This document shows positions 7,221 through 17,227 of a stretch of 64,000 nucleotides of DNA, piece by piece. The notes below the pieces were generated by a model. The model worked only from the letters and a program-made list of their open reading frames with translations. It made no database searches and had not been told where the DNA came from. The translations under genes and the position numbers were made by a program. How positions within the stretch are numbered: the first letter of the stretch is position 1; every line of letters begins with the position of its first letter. Source of the stretch: a virus; the IMG/VR virus record IMGVR_UViG_3300042907_001596, positions 1-64,000 of that record; one strand, written 5' to 3'.

Positions 7221-10069
7221 CCAACTTTCAGCCCCAGATCGACCCCCAAGCGCCCCCGGCGATCAAAACCCTCATCTACGCGCCGCAAGCCAGGATCTAC
7301 ATCATCCACAACAACGTCCAATACGACGTGTCGGCCGACTTGGTGCGCGGCCAGGTGATTCGCAAAGAGAACAGCGCGTCGTCGCTCGCCTTCACCCTCG
7401 CCAACAAGCCCCTCGTCCCCGGCGGGCAGCCCCGCTACAACGCCGGGGAGGCGTTCGCCTTCAGCCGGATGGATGTCGTCACCCTCTGGCTAAAGCGCAC
7501 TGAGTGGGTGCAGATCTTCACCGGCTTCCTCGACACCATCCCGTACAAGCAGATCTACCCCGGCACCGTCGATTTCCGCGCCACCTGCACCCTCAAGAAG
7601 CTGATGCACACTTGGTGGAACCCGGCGTTGCCGCAAAACGCCAGCCTGCTCGACCAGTTCAGCTTCGGCCAGTCCGTCGGCGGGGACGGGCAGCTTCCCG
7701 TCGACTCCGGCCTGGGAGGGATGCTGCGAAACCTTGTGGTCAAAGTCGGCCAGTGGAATGAGTCGGCCGTCCAGATCCAAAACTTCCCTATCGCCATGAT
7801 GCCCTTCGTGGACGAATACATCGCCCGCACCCTCCCTGAGAATCAGGCGACAGTCAAGGCAATGAAGACCATCATTTTGGGGCAGGATCACAGCACCCCA
7901 CCCAAAGCCATGGCGGGCTATAACAGCACCGCCCCGCTGGGTGCGTGGCCACCGCCGGGTGCCGGTTTGGCGGGGCCGGTGGCAGGGGAAGCCGTGTATC
8001 TTCCGTTCATCGTCGCGGCGTGCGATGCCCGAGGGATGGGGCCGAAAACCGCCGACCTTCAACAGTCCGACGCCCTAACGCAAGCCGGTGTGACCGGGCA
8101 GTCTTCCGGCCAGTACGACGCCCCCGCGTGGGAGATCATCGCCAACCAAGGGCGCAACCAGACAGCCAACGAAAACGCCTCCGACGCCGCCATCCTCGCA
8201 GTGGCCTGCATCCTGGTGGAAACCGGCGGGACGTGGAAGAACTTCGCGAACCCGACAGTTCCCGACTCCATCACCTTCCCCAACGACGGCTACCCGCCCA
8301 ACCCCAACCTCGACTCCGTCGGACTGTTCCAGCAGCGCAATGGTTGGGGCGTTGTCGCCCAGCGGATGAATCCGTACGCCGCCGCCGGAATGTTCTTCGA
8401 CAAGCTCAACGACTTCGGTTGGCGCAACATGAACGAAGGGGCGGCGATCTTCAAAGTGCAGGTCGGTGCCACCCCAGCACTGTACGCCGCCCAGATCCCC
8501 GCTGCGAAAGCGATTGTTCGGACGTTCCGTGAGGCCCAAGCCAAAAGCGCGTCGACCGTAGCCAACGCCGCCACCAGTGCGGTGCCCCTCGTAAGCTCCG
8601 TCGCCGGTTCGGTAACCAACGCGGTCACCACCGCCGTCAACACCGCCGGTGTGGCCTCCCCCTCCAGCACCGGCGCGGCCCCGGTCGGGGCAAACCTGCG
8701 CGTCGGCAAGCCCGTCCCCGACTCCGAAGGGGCGATCAACGCCGCGATGTCGATGATCGCCACCACCCCCTTCAAGTCGGGTGGGAAAACCCCCGGCGTC
8801 GGACTGGACGGCCCCGGCTTGGTGGAGTGGGCTTTCCGGTGCATCGGCAAAGATGTCGGCATCACCGCTTCTGAACAACTCAGCAACCCTCGCGTCGTCC
8901 CGTCGACCCAAGCTCGACGCGGCGACATCATCCAGCTAGCTAGCCACGAACACACCGGCATTTATCTTGGTGCCAATATGTGGATCCAAAACGGCGGGCC
9001 GCTGCGCGGGTCGGTGCAAGTCCTGCCCGAGCCGCTGGAGTCCGTCAAGGCCGTCATGCGGATAGTCGACAACGGTGGGCCGGATCCGACCGCGCCGTTC
9101 ACCGCCCCCATCATGGGGCTGCCGCGAGGAACCCCGGCCGGAACCGGCGACAGTGGATCCAAAGGGGCGCAATCCAACGTGACTGAACCCATCGCCAGGA
9201 ACCTGTTTGCCTATCAGTTTGAGCCGTGGACATACGCCGCCTCCATCGCCTCCTTCTTTACCGGGGAGAAGGCGTTCATCGACTGCCAGCCGCTCATCCA
9301 GATCGTCCAGGCCGTCGCTCGCGCCGGGATGCGAAACTTCGCCAGCGCCCCCAACGGTGACTTCATTGCTTACACCCCCGACGAGTTCGGGATGTTCGGC
9401 AAGCCCGCGATCTTGTCACTAGAAGATGTCGAAATCAAAGACTGCCAGATCGACCTGTCCGACGACCCGCTGGCGACCCACGTCTACGTCGAAGGAAATC
9501 AGACGATGATGGGGCAGACAGACAGCGAACTGGGGTGGCTGATGTCTTCCGGCGTGGCGACTGTGGAGAACTCCGCGCTGTTCAGTCAGCTTCGCAAAAC
9601 CGCGCCGGGAGACATGGAAGGGCTGTCCGGCGACGACATCATGCGCAAGTTCGGCGTGCGCCCCCTCAAGCAGAACTATCAGCTTGCGGGCAACCCGGCC
9701 ATGGAGTTTTTGCTGGCCGTTCAGGTGTTCATGGGCAAATGGTCAGCGATGTATCAGACTTCGATCAGCTTCACTTTCATGCCGGAACTCTTCCCCGGCA
9801 TGCGTGTCCTACTGAACGGCCACAACCTGCAACTGTACTGCTCTGAAGTCGTCCACACTTTCGACTACGAGAATGGCTTCGCCACCCAGGCGAGGCTGTC
9901 GTCGGCAGCAGCAGCCGACGGGGCGAAGGCCGCGACGGGCAGCACCAACCCGCTGTCCTCGTGGCAGTGGCCGATCGACAACTTCCTCGACAACCTCGAC
10001 ATCATGCCGCAAGGCGGCACCGTCAACGGCGCTGGCGGCACCAGCACAGTCACGGTACCGGGAGGCTGA
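7217..10069 (+). CDS. Baseplate hub with lysozyme-like and NlpC/P60-like domains
   Basis: 950 aa. The N-terminal and C-terminal parts are gpD-like hub segments. Between them sits a lysozyme/transglycosylase-like domain (about residues 310-420) with a candidate catalytic Glu335 in a VETGG context and the conserved DSVGLFQQR box (366-374), expected to cut peptidoglycan during penetration. Next is an NlpC/P60-like domain (about 495-620). It keeps RRGDI and HTGIYLG, but the usual D-C-S-G-L-V reads D-G-P-G-L-V, so Gly532 replaces the catalytic Cys. The second domain is probably a binding relic. Coupled by ATGA to the upstream gene. Confidence 0.8.
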   Translation: MTNFQPQIDPQAPPAIKTLIYAPQARIYIIHNNVQYDVSADLVRGQVIRKENSASSLAFTLANKPLVPGGQPRYNAGEAFAFSRMDVVTLWLKRTEWVQIFTGFLDTIPYKQIYPGTVDFRATCTLKKLMHTWWNPALPQNASLLDQFSFGQSVGGDGQLPVDSGLGGMLRNLVVKVGQWNESAVQIQNFPIAMMPFVDEYIARTLPENQATVKAMKTIILGQDHSTPPKAMAGYNSTAPLGAWPPPGAGLAGPVAGEAVYLPFIVAACDARGMGPKTADLQQSDALTQAGVTGQSSGQYDAPAWEIIANQGRNQTANENASDAAILAVACILVETGGTWKNFANPTVPDSITFPNDGYPPNPNLDSVGLFQQRNGWGVVAQRMNPYAAAGMFFDKLNDFGWRNMNEGAAIFKVQVGATPALYAAQIPAAKAIVRTFREAQAKSASTVANAATSAVPLVSSVAGSVTNAVTTAVNTAGVASPSSTGAAPVGANLRVGKPVPDSEGAINAAMSMIATTPFKSGGKTPGVGLDGPGLVEWAFRCIGKDVGITASEQLSNPRVVPSTQARRGDIIQLASHEHTGIYLGANMWIQNGGPLRGSVQVLPEPLESVKAVMRIVDNGGPDPTAPFTAPIMGLPRGTPAGTGDSGSKGAQSNVTEPIARNLFAYQFEPWTYAASIASFFTGEKAFIDCQPLIQIVQAVARAGMRNFASAPNGDFIAYTPDEFGMFGKPAILSLEDVEIKDCQIDLSDDPLATHVYVEGNQTMMGQTDSELGWLMSSGVATVENSALFSQLRKTAPGDMEGLSGDDIMRKFGVRPLKQNYQLAGNPAMEFLLAVQVFMGKWSAMYQTSISFTFMPELFPGMRVLLNGHNLQLYCSEVVHTFDYENGFATQARLSSAAAADGAKAATGSTNPLSSWQWPIDNFLDNLDIMPQGGTVNGAGGTSTVTVPGG

Positions 10070-10070
10070 G

Positions 10071-10766
10071 ATGACTTCACCCGGCTTCTCTAACGCTCCG
10101 ATTCAGGACTTTAACACTCAACCGGTGGCCATCGTGTCCGTCGATGTCGCGAAACGCTCCGCTACCGGCCGCACCAACCGGGGTGCGATGATCCCGATCT
10201 CCACCAACTACCATGTCGGTGCCTGCCAGGTCACCCCCTCCGTCGGGGATCAGTGGCAGGTCGTCTGCATCAGAGGCGAATGGCGTTTAACGTCGCGGCT
10301 GCCGCACCATACCGCCGACCTTTTAGTCAAGCCCGAGCAAGGGCAGACACAGATCGGTGCGGCGGGGCCAACGGAGCTTCACGGATCGGTCGTCAACGTC
10401 AAAGCCCCCTACCTGACCCTCAACGGCACGCCGTACCGCGACAGAGATGGTGCCCTTCAGCGGCAAGAAGACGACGGCACCTGGACGCCGATCACCCCGA
10501 ACATCGCCGCAGTCACCGTCAACCAGATCACCAACGCGACCGCACTGGGGAAGGCGCTGCTGACCGCCAGCGATGTCAACGAAGTGTTGACGATCCTGGG
10601 TTTGGCAATCGCCGGTGCCGGACTGGACGGCGGCACCGCAACAAGCCCCAACACCGACCCGATCGTGTCCGGCGGAACCGTGTCCGGCCCCCGCGTCGGA
10701 GCCGACCTGGATGGCGGCTCGCCGTCCGTGTCGGGAGACATCGTTGCCTCCGGCGGCACACCATGA
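10071..10766 (+). CDS. Baseplate spike/fibre-adaptor protein
   Basis: 231 aa from ATG 10071, just after the hub stop and behind GGGAGG. The N-terminal half looks like an OB-like beta domain such as those of gp5/gpV spike proteins. Around residues 150-180 is a single copy of the LGKALLTA motif that recurs eleven times in the following fibre. The C-terminus is a Gly/Ser/Thr repeat. The shared motif suggests a joint or coiled interface with the fibre. Confidence 0.62.
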   Translation: MTSPGFSNAPIQDFNTQPVAIVSVDVAKRSATGRTNRGAMIPISTNYHVGACQVTPSVGDQWQVVCIRGEWRLTSRLPHHTADLLVKPEQGQTQIGAAGPTELHGSVVNVKAPYLTLNGTPYRDRDGALQRQEDDGTWTPITPNIAAVTVNQITNATALGKALLTASDVNEVLTILGLAIAGAGLDGGTATSPNTDPIVSGGTVSGPRVGADLDGGSPSVSGDIVASGGTP

Positions 10767-10782
10767 GAAGGAATGAAGTGAC

Positions 10783-12978
10783 ATGCTGATTCAGCCACGG
10801 CGGGGCACCGCTGACCAATGGACTTCCGCCAACCCGATCTTGGCCGTCGGGGAGATGGGATATGAAACCGACACTAAAAAGTTCAAGTACGGCGACGGCC
10901 TGACCGCCTGGGCTACCTTGCCGTACGGGATCAGCGCGGCCAACCTGAGCAACGCCACCTCAACCGGCCTTGCCGTCTTGACGGCCAGCAGCGCCGCCGC
11001 AGCGCGTACCGCATTGGGCGTCGGCACCGGCACTTCTGTGCAGGCCGCTGACATTCTGGACTCCACCGCGACCGGCCGCGCCCTGCTGCTGGCCGCGTCG
11101 ACCACTGCGGCTCAGACGGCGCTGGGTGCCACCGCGATCGGCAGGTCGGTGCTGACCTCCGCCGACGCCGCCGCCGTCCGCACGGCGATCAGCGCCGGAA
11201 CCTACTCTAAGCCGGGGACGGGCATCCCATCTACCGACTTCGCTAGCGCCGTCCAGACCAGCTTGGGGCTGGCGAACACCGCACTCCAAGCGGTGGCGTC
11301 CAACCTCATCTCCGACGCCAGCGTTATCGGTAGGTCAATTCTGACCGCCGCCGACGCGGCGGCTGTCCGCAGTGCCATCGGGGCCGGAACCTCTAACGTC
11401 GCGATCGGCACCACCGCCGGAACAGCACTCAGTGGAACGTACGTTCCGACCTCCGCCAGCATCTCCGACTCCACCACGGTGGGACGCGGCCTGCTCACGG
11501 CGGCGACGGCCGAGTCGGCGCGAGCAGTCATCGGAGCCGGAACATCCAACCTGGCGCTGGGGACGACCGCATCCACCGCGCTGGCCGGAAACTATGCGCC
11601 GACCTCGACCAGCATCACCGACGCCACCGCTGTCGGTCGTGGACTGCTGACGGCAGTCGACGCCGCCGCCGCCCGAACACTAATCGGAGCGGGCACCGGC
11701 ACCGGCACCGGCACCATCTCGTCCACCAGCATCTCCGATTCCACCGCCGTCGGCCGATCGCTGTTGACAGCAGCCTCCGCTGCCGCCGCCCTTGCCGCGA
11801 TCGGGGCGGGAACCGGCACCTACTCCAAGCCCGGTACCGGCATCCCTTCCACGGACATGACGACCGCCGTCCAAACCAGTCTGGGCAAAGCCAACACCGC
11901 ATTGCAGACCGTCACGGCAGCCAGCCTCACCGACTCCACCACGGTGGGCAGGGCCGTCCTCGTCGCCGCTGACGCTGCTGCTGCCCGCACCGCCATCGGG
12001 GCGGGCACCTACTCTAAGCCTGGTACCAACATCCCCGCCACCGACCTCGCTACGGCGGTGCAAACCAGCTTAGGTAAAGCCGACAGCGCCATCCAGGCAG
12101 TGTCATCCACAACGATCTCCGACGCCACCGTCGTAGGCAAAGCCCTCATCACCGCCGTCAATGCGGCGACGGCGCTCACGGCGATCGGGGCCGGAACCTA
12201 CTCCAAGCCGACAAACGGCATCCCGGCGACCGACTTCGCGGCGGCGGTGCAAACCAGCTTGGGGTTGGCAAACACCGCACTACAAACGGTGTCCTCCGCC
12301 ACCCTTTCCGATGCGACCGCGATCGGCCGGAGCTTGCTGACGGCCAGCAGCACAGCAGCAGCATTGACGGCGATCGGGGCTGGAACCTACTCCAAGCCCT
12401 CGACGGGAATCCCCTCAACCGACCTGGCGACCTCCGTCCAAACCAGCCTAGGGCTGGCGAACACCGCGTTGCAGACCGCACCGACGATCTCTTCGACCAC
12501 CATTACTGACGCCACCACCGTGGGCAAAGCCCTCATCACGGCGGTCGACGCGGCGACGGCCCGCACCGCGATCGGCGCGGGCACCGGGTCGGGAACCTAC
12601 TCCCGTCCCGCCACCGGCATCCCCTCGACGGATCTTGCCACGGCGATACAGACGAGCCTGACGAAAGCCGACGCCGCCTACACCAGGCCCGCAACGGGCA
12701 TCCCGTCCACCGACCTCACCGCAGCGGTGCAATCCAGCCTGACGCTGGCCAACGCCGCCTACGCCAAGCCGGGTACCGGCATCCCGGCGACCGACCTCGC
12801 AGCGGCAGTGCAGACCAACCTGACGAAAGCCAGTACCGCCCTGCAAGCCATCCCGACCGGCTACGTCGCCGGATCCAGCAACGGCACCGCCACCAACCTC
12901 ACCCTCTGGGTAGGCACCGCTGCGCAGTACACAGCCATCGCCTCTAAGAGCGCAACAACCGTGTATGTGGTGACCTAA
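10783..12978 (+). CDS. Repetitive tail fibre
   Basis: 731 aa. The N-terminal ~50 residues match the phage fibre/hyaluronidase N-terminal module (IQ.RRGTADQW.....L..GE.GYETDT....GDG...W..LPYG), which attaches fibres to the baseplate. The body is built of alternating units: about eleven copies of a VGR.LLTA..AA.ARTAIGAG unit and eight copies of a SKPGTGIPSTDLA.AVQTSL unit. A short C-terminal domain ends at 731. Ala/Thr/Gly content is extreme. Host recognition is the likely role. The ATG follows GAAGGAATGAAG. Confidence 0.85.
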   Translation: MLIQPRRGTADQWTSANPILAVGEMGYETDTKKFKYGDGLTAWATLPYGISAANLSNATSTGLAVLTASSAAAARTALGVGTGTSVQAADILDSTATGRALLLAASTTAAQTALGATAIGRSVLTSADAAAVRTAISAGTYSKPGTGIPSTDFASAVQTSLGLANTALQAVASNLISDASVIGRSILTAADAAAVRSAIGAGTSNVAIGTTAGTALSGTYVPTSASISDSTTVGRGLLTAATAESARAVIGAGTSNLALGTTASTALAGNYAPTSTSITDATAVGRGLLTAVDAAAARTLIGAGTGTGTGTISSTSISDSTAVGRSLLTAASAAAALAAIGAGTGTYSKPGTGIPSTDMTTAVQTSLGKANTALQTVTAASLTDSTTVGRAVLVAADAAAARTAIGAGTYSKPGTNIPATDLATAVQTSLGKADSAIQAVSSTTISDATVVGKALITAVNAATALTAIGAGTYSKPTNGIPATDFAAAVQTSLGLANTALQTVSSATLSDATAIGRSLLTASSTAAALTAIGAGTYSKPSTGIPSTDLATSVQTSLGLANTALQTAPTISSTTITDATTVGKALITAVDAATARTAIGAGTGSGTYSRPATGIPSTDLATAIQTSLTKADAAYTRPATGIPSTDLTAAVQSSLTLANAAYAKPGTGIPATDLAAAVQTNLTKASTALQAIPTGYVAGSSNGTATNLTLWVGTAAQYTAIASKSATTVYVVT
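10959..12852 (+). repeat. Fibre-coding tandem repeats
   Basis: The DNA encodes about eleven LLTA-type and eight KP-type modules, not strictly alternating. Modules near the middle (11390-11700) carry variant linkers in place of the KP unit. Repeats are diverged at the DNA level but conserved in protein, indicating old duplication under selection. They are possible sites of unequal recombination that would change fibre length. Confidence 0.85.
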
Positions 12979-13577
12979 TGCTGTTCACCGGATCCTCCGC
13001 CTCCAAGGTCTACCTGGGGAGCACCGCCGTCAGCGCCGTCTACCTGGGTAGCACGCTCATCTACAAGTCAACCCCCGAACTCACGACCTTCTCCACCGCC
13101 GGGGCGTTCACCTACACCATCCCGACGTGGTGCAACACCCTCGACATCATCTGCTTAGGTGGCGGCGAAGCCGGTGGGGTGGCGTGGCTTCTAGGCACCG
13201 GCTCCGGCGGCAAAGCGGGGGGCTGGGGATCGTCAACGCTGACTCGCGGGTCGAACATCCCCTTCTCTACGGCCACACTGGCGGTGACGGTCGGTGCGGG
13301 CGGCACCGGATCGCAAGGCAACTGGCCTGCTCCCGGTGGTGATGGGCAGGCATCCACGGTCAGCGGGACGTGGGGGACGGTCACCGGGGCAGGCGGGGCA
13401 GGCGGAAACTCCTCCAACTACAACGGCGGCTCCCCCGGCACCGTTACCGTTGCAGGCCAGACCTACAGCGGCGGCGTCTTCCCTGCTGCACCCGGCACCG
13501 GCGGCGGTGGCGGCAACCCACCGGGAGGCCCCGGTGGCGTGGGGGAGCGAGGTCGCGTCTGGATCCGCGCCTACTAG
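12978..13577 (+). CDS. Glycine-rich fibre tip protein
   Basis: 199 aa, TAATG overlap with the fibre gene. An N-terminal motif repeated as KVYLGSTAVS / AVYLGSTLI (residues ~8-30) is followed by a domain with interspersed poly-Gly segments typical of glycine-rich tail adhesins (PII sandwich type). The Gly-rich region spans most of residues 65-190. It is likely the receptor-contacting tip or a fibre chaperone. Translational coupling to the fibre supports a shared structure. Confidence 0.72.
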   Translation: MLFTGSSASKVYLGSTAVSAVYLGSTLIYKSTPELTTFSTAGAFTYTIPTWCNTLDIICLGGGEAGGVAWLLGTGSGGKAGGWGSSTLTRGSNIPFSTATLAVTVGAGGTGSQGNWPAPGGDGQASTVSGTWGTVTGAGGAGGNSSNYNGGSPGTVTVAGQTYSGGVFPAAPGTGGGGGNPPGGPGGVGERGRVWIRAY

Positions 13578-13627
13578 AACCCTGTGGTGGCCCTTTCCTG
13601 GCACGAGAAGGATTAGAGGAGGAAATA

Positions 13628-14044
13628 GTGACGTACAGCCTTGCCGTGGTAGACGGCGATCTTGCCCAGCAGGGAAGTTCACTGGCGATCGTCTACGGCG
13701 TCGACAAGCTCCGGCAAGACCTCACCTTGTGGATGACTGAACGGCGCGGCATCGACCGCTTTCATCCCACAATGGGGACTATCCTGCCCGACTTCATCGG
13801 CTCGCTGATTGTCGAATCGACCAAGACCCTCATCCAAGGGGAAGTCCTAAGAGTTCTCCAGGGCTACCAGGCATACCGACTGTACGAGTTCAAGCGTGCC
13901 CCGCAGAACTTCAGCTACTCCGAAATGCTGTATTCAATCAACGCTATCGACGTGGCACTATCATTTGACACGGTGTACGCCTCCATTAAGGTCAGTGCGC
14001 TCGACGGAACCCCTTCGGCAGTGGCGGTGGCGCAAAGTGTCTAA
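13628..14044 (+). CDS. Baseplate wedge protein, gp25/gpW-like
   Basis: 138 aa from GTG 13628 behind GAGGAGGAAATA. Size and order (immediately before a J-like and an I-like protein) match P2 gpW / T4 gp25, the sheath initiator of contractile baseplates. The family-typical T.E.RG....P..G block appears as TERRGIDRFHPTMGTILPD (residues ~38-56). The start inside the earlier long open frame was chosen for its ribosome site. Confidence 0.82.
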   Translation: MTYSLAVVDGDLAQQGSSLAIVYGVDKLRQDLTLWMTERRGIDRFHPTMGTILPDFIGSLIVESTKTLIQGEVLRVLQGYQAYRLYEFKRAPQNFSYSEMLYSINAIDVALSFDTVYASIKVSALDGTPSAVAVAQSV

Positions 14045-15869
14045 AACTCCCGCCGACATCTCATCGGCCATCCTGGCAACCTTGGCGACGACCGCGCCGG
14101 GACTCTCGTGCGAACTGGGCACCCCCGAACGCAAAATCATCGACGCCTGCTCCGAAGCGATCAGCGCCGCCTACATCGACCAGTATCTCGTCGGCAGCCT
14201 GCTCGACATGGACACCAAGGTGGGCTTGGAGTTAGAGCAATTCGTCGGGATCTTCGGCTTCGGTCGGCTGCAAGGCAGGAGTGCCGTCGGCGTGGTGCGG
14301 ATCAGCATGACCACCCCCAGCACGATCGACACCCAGATTCCTATCGGCACCCAATTCTTCGCCAGGCCGGGAACCTCTGGGGTCAATGGGAACCTGCGTT
14401 TCGCCACTACCGCCCAGGCTGTGCTGCTGGCCGGAACCTACAGCCTCGACATCCCCGTCAGTTGTACCGAATCCGGTACCATCGGCAACCTACCTCCCGA
14501 CTCCATCGTCTCGACCGGCACGATGATCGGATCCTCATCGGTCACCAACCTTGCCGCCATGACCGGCGGCGTCGACACCGAATCTGACGCCGCGCTGCGG
14601 CAACGCTTTAAGGACACGCTGCTGCGCAACGTCTCCGGCACCCGCGACTGGTACCTCTCGCTGTGTCTTCTGAGCAACAGCGTATCCCGCGCTACCGTCG
14701 TCGGGCCGGTGTCGAAGTACTCCACTCAAATCGAAGTCCCTGCCGCCGGTGCCTCCTTGACCGTGCCGGTCGCTGAAGTTAAGTATGTATGGAAAGATTC
14801 CGCCAGCGTCTTCATCAACTTAGGGCAAAAATCCGACCTGCCCGAAGAAGATGAAAGGTTCTACATCCCCGGCTCCGACTTCACCTTATCCAGCGGCACC
14901 ACCACCGCGCCGACCTTCACCCGCACCACCGGAAGCCTGCTCACTGATGGCCAGGTGGTCGACTTAGAGTTCCAATACACCTCCCGGTCGTCGCGCAACG
15001 ACCCGGCCAACAACAAAACCAATAAGGTTGATGTGTTTGTCGACGGCATCGACCCCATGCCGGTAGCCGAGCAGACCGTGCTGGGGCAGACCGGGGTGAG
15101 CACCACCGCGCTGATGACCAACCTCGCCAGCGACACGCTGTACTACAAAAACTTTGAGCGGGTCGGCCCCAGCACCGACCCGGTCGTGGGGAGCCGGTTT
15201 ATGCGGCTAGGCAGCGTGCCGGTGGTGTCATTCCCGTCGGCGCTGACCATCAACGGCAAAGTGTACCGCGAAGGCGACGACTACTATCTGATCCGCAGCA
15301 CCCTCAAAAACGTCCTCAACGAGACGACGCTACTGACCGGATCCCACCGGGAAATCGCCGGTGTGGAGTGGCCAACCGGTAAAGGCCCCAGCCAAGCCAA
15401 CGGCACCCCCATGACCGTCGTCTTCGTCTACAACCGGGTGCCCGAAGTGCTGTACACCACCATCTCCCAAACAAAGCAAATCGCCACCGACGTGCTGGTG
15501 CATCAAGCGGACTACCAGTACATCCAGCCGTGCTTGTCGATCGAATACGACAAGGCATACCAGCGGTCGGTGGTAGACATCGCCATCACCGACAGATTGA
15601 AGAAGTACTTCCAAGGCCAAGGCTTCGGCCAGTCCATCAAGCTGTCCAACATTTGCATGGCCGTACAGCAAGTCATCGGCGTGATCGACGTGAAAGTCAC
15701 GACCTCAGCGGAAGCCACCGCCCGCAACTGGGCGCACTACGGCATCAGGCTGTACAACAACTCCTCCGACACCGTGCCGGACTACATCAAGACTGAAGAC
15801 TTCACGCTGGCAGAGAGCCAGGTGCTGATGTACTACGGGGTGAAGCTGCTACGGAGGGCCACCACCTAA
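14037..15869 (+). CDS. Baseplate J-like protein (wedge, gpJ/gp6 family)
   Basis: 610 aa from GTG 14037, overlapping the gp25-like stop by eight bases. The centre carries family features: the hydrophobic EL/EQF..IFGF.R..G..A.G.VRI segment (~residues 60-85), the I.IGT.F region (~100) and the GVDTESD..LR.R motif (~178-188) of baseplate J proteins. It forms the wedge ring that triggers sheath contraction. Longer than P2 gpJ (~300 aa) because of inserted beta-rich segments after residue 220. Confidence 0.85.
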   Translation: MSKTPADISSAILATLATTAPGLSCELGTPERKIIDACSEAISAAYIDQYLVGSLLDMDTKVGLELEQFVGIFGFGRLQGRSAVGVVRISMTTPSTIDTQIPIGTQFFARPGTSGVNGNLRFATTAQAVLLAGTYSLDIPVSCTESGTIGNLPPDSIVSTGTMIGSSSVTNLAAMTGGVDTESDAALRQRFKDTLLRNVSGTRDWYLSLCLLSNSVSRATVVGPVSKYSTQIEVPAAGASLTVPVAEVKYVWKDSASVFINLGQKSDLPEEDERFYIPGSDFTLSSGTTTAPTFTRTTGSLLTDGQVVDLEFQYTSRSSRNDPANNKTNKVDVFVDGIDPMPVAEQTVLGQTGVSTTALMTNLASDTLYYKNFERVGPSTDPVVGSRFMRLGSVPVVSFPSALTINGKVYREGDDYYLIRSTLKNVLNETTLLTGSHREIAGVEWPTGKGPSQANGTPMTVVFVYNRVPEVLYTTISQTKQIATDVLVHQADYQYIQPCLSIEYDKAYQRSVVDIAITDRLKKYFQGQGFGQSIKLSNICMAVQQVIGVIDVKVTTSAEATARNWAHYGIRLYNNSSDTVPDYIKTEDFTLAESQVLMYYGVKLLRRATT

Positions 15870-17227
15870 TGGCAAGTCAAAATCCGTTCCCACTGATGCC
15901 GCCGATCTCGACGGAACTGCGGCTGGCTCACTTCGATGAGCAGATCTATCGGGGCACCTCCGAAACGCTGCTTTACAAGTATGTCGACGCCATCTGCGGA
16001 ACTACCGGCGTCGGCGCACTGCTCAACGAAGCCTTTTTGGCGCGGCTATCCACGGCGCTGGAAACCATCTACTTCAACGACCTCGACTATATTTTCGGCA
16101 AGATCAGGTTTCTCTCTCGCTCCCCGGCGGAAAGCTACTCCTACAACCCGATGAAAGACATGCTGACCTCCGACCAATGGTCGGAAGTCAAAGTCAAAGA
16201 CACTTGGTACCGGGAGCGGATCCGCAACTTCTTCGTCGGGGCATCACTAGGCGGCACCCCCGAAGGGGTCAAGATGATCGTCCAAGCCGCGCTGGGTGTG
16301 GACTGCACCATCTTGGAGTCGTGGCGTTACATTGACAACTTCGGCCTGACCAACTCGCTGGGGCGGGCCAACGCCCGCAACGAGATCACCATCCGGCCGA
16401 AGGGCAAAGCCTACCTGCTGCCCGAAGAGTGGCGGCTGGTGCGGGATATGCTCGACAAAGTCTGCCCGGTCGAAACGATCGTCACCATCAACATCAACGG
16501 ACTGTCCGACCTCACCCCCGTCCGCATCTCTGCGGCGGCGTCGAACTCTACTTACTACGAAGTCGTCAAGTCGATCAAAGCCACCCCAGTCATCAAGACG
16601 ATCACGTCGGCAGCCGACCTCAACCTCACCTCCTCCGACCTCAACAGCAGCCACTTCTGGCTCTTCGACGCCACCACCGAAGCGCAAGAAGCCCCGTACG
16701 CCGCCTTCAACATCACGTCGGAATACGGCTACTACTACCTCGTCGGCGGCGGGGAAAGAAGCCCGATTGACAACGTCACCTACGGCACCCTCAAAGCTGA
16801 CGGCGAAGTGACGACCGAATCGAACTTTGAGGTACACCAAAACAGCGGAGCCTTCACCGACTGGTACAGCTACGAGCTAGCCGACTGCCCCCAAAACTTC
16901 CCCGGCGGAAAGTTTGGCTTAACCCCCACCAGGCTCCCCGCCCTCAACCCCGACCGCACGCCCTACAAGTTTCCGTGGGCCAGCCAGTTGGCGTTCATTG
17001 AAGAGAAGATCAACGAAATCCTCAAACTGGGCGGTATCGCAGACGCCATCCGCTATCGACTGCCACTGACCGCCTCCCGCAGCCCCAAGACGACCTATTT
17101 CCCCGAGTATGCCGTGGCCTACTCCGCTCCGTCGCAGGAATCAACGGTGTCCACCGGCATCACCACCCGACGACCGGCTACTCTTGCCAGTGACTGGGCC
17201 GACACAAATGCTTATGTGAGCAGGTAA
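15869..17227 (+). CDS. Baseplate wedge protein, gpI-like
   Basis: 452 aa, TAATG overlap with the J-like gene. It stands where P2 gpI lies and begins with the LPP-type short leader and an amphipathic N-terminus. The PHP-like middle contains GTPEGVKMIVQAALG (~residues 128-142), which resembles tail-protein-I segments. The C-terminal half is beta-rich with many aromatics and may hold the fibre attachment. Its stop overlaps the next start. Confidence 0.65.
   Translation: MASQNPFPLMPPISTELRLAHFDEQIYRGTSETLLYKYVDAICGTTGVGALLNEAFLARLSTALETIYFNDLDYIFGKIRFLSRSPAESYSYNPMKDMLTSDQWSEVKVKDTWYRERIRNFFVGASLGGTPEGVKMIVQAALGVDCTILESWRYIDNFGLTNSLGRANARNEITIRPKGKAYLLPEEWRLVRDMLDKVCPVETIVTININGLSDLTPVRISAAASNSTYYEVVKSIKATPVIKTITSAADLNLTSSDLNSSHFWLFDATTEAQEAPYAAFNITSEYGYYYLVGGGERSPIDNVTYGTLKADGEVTTESNFEVHQNSGAFTDWYSYELADCPQNFPGGKFGLTPTRLPALNPDRTPYKFPWASQLAFIEEKINEILKLGGIADAIRYRLPLTASRSPKTTYFPEYAVAYSAPSQESTVSTGITTRRPATLASDWADTNAYVSR

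Noticed and set aside
11202-12846. Tandem repeats as a CRISPR array
   Set aside because: Repeats are in-frame protein modules of the fibre gene, diverged at DNA level and without unique spacers of constant length.
13896-14036. Longer N-terminus for the J-like protein
   Set aside because: The upstream in-frame stretch is antisense-phase to the gp25-like gene. GTG 14037 overlaps its stop and gives a normal start.
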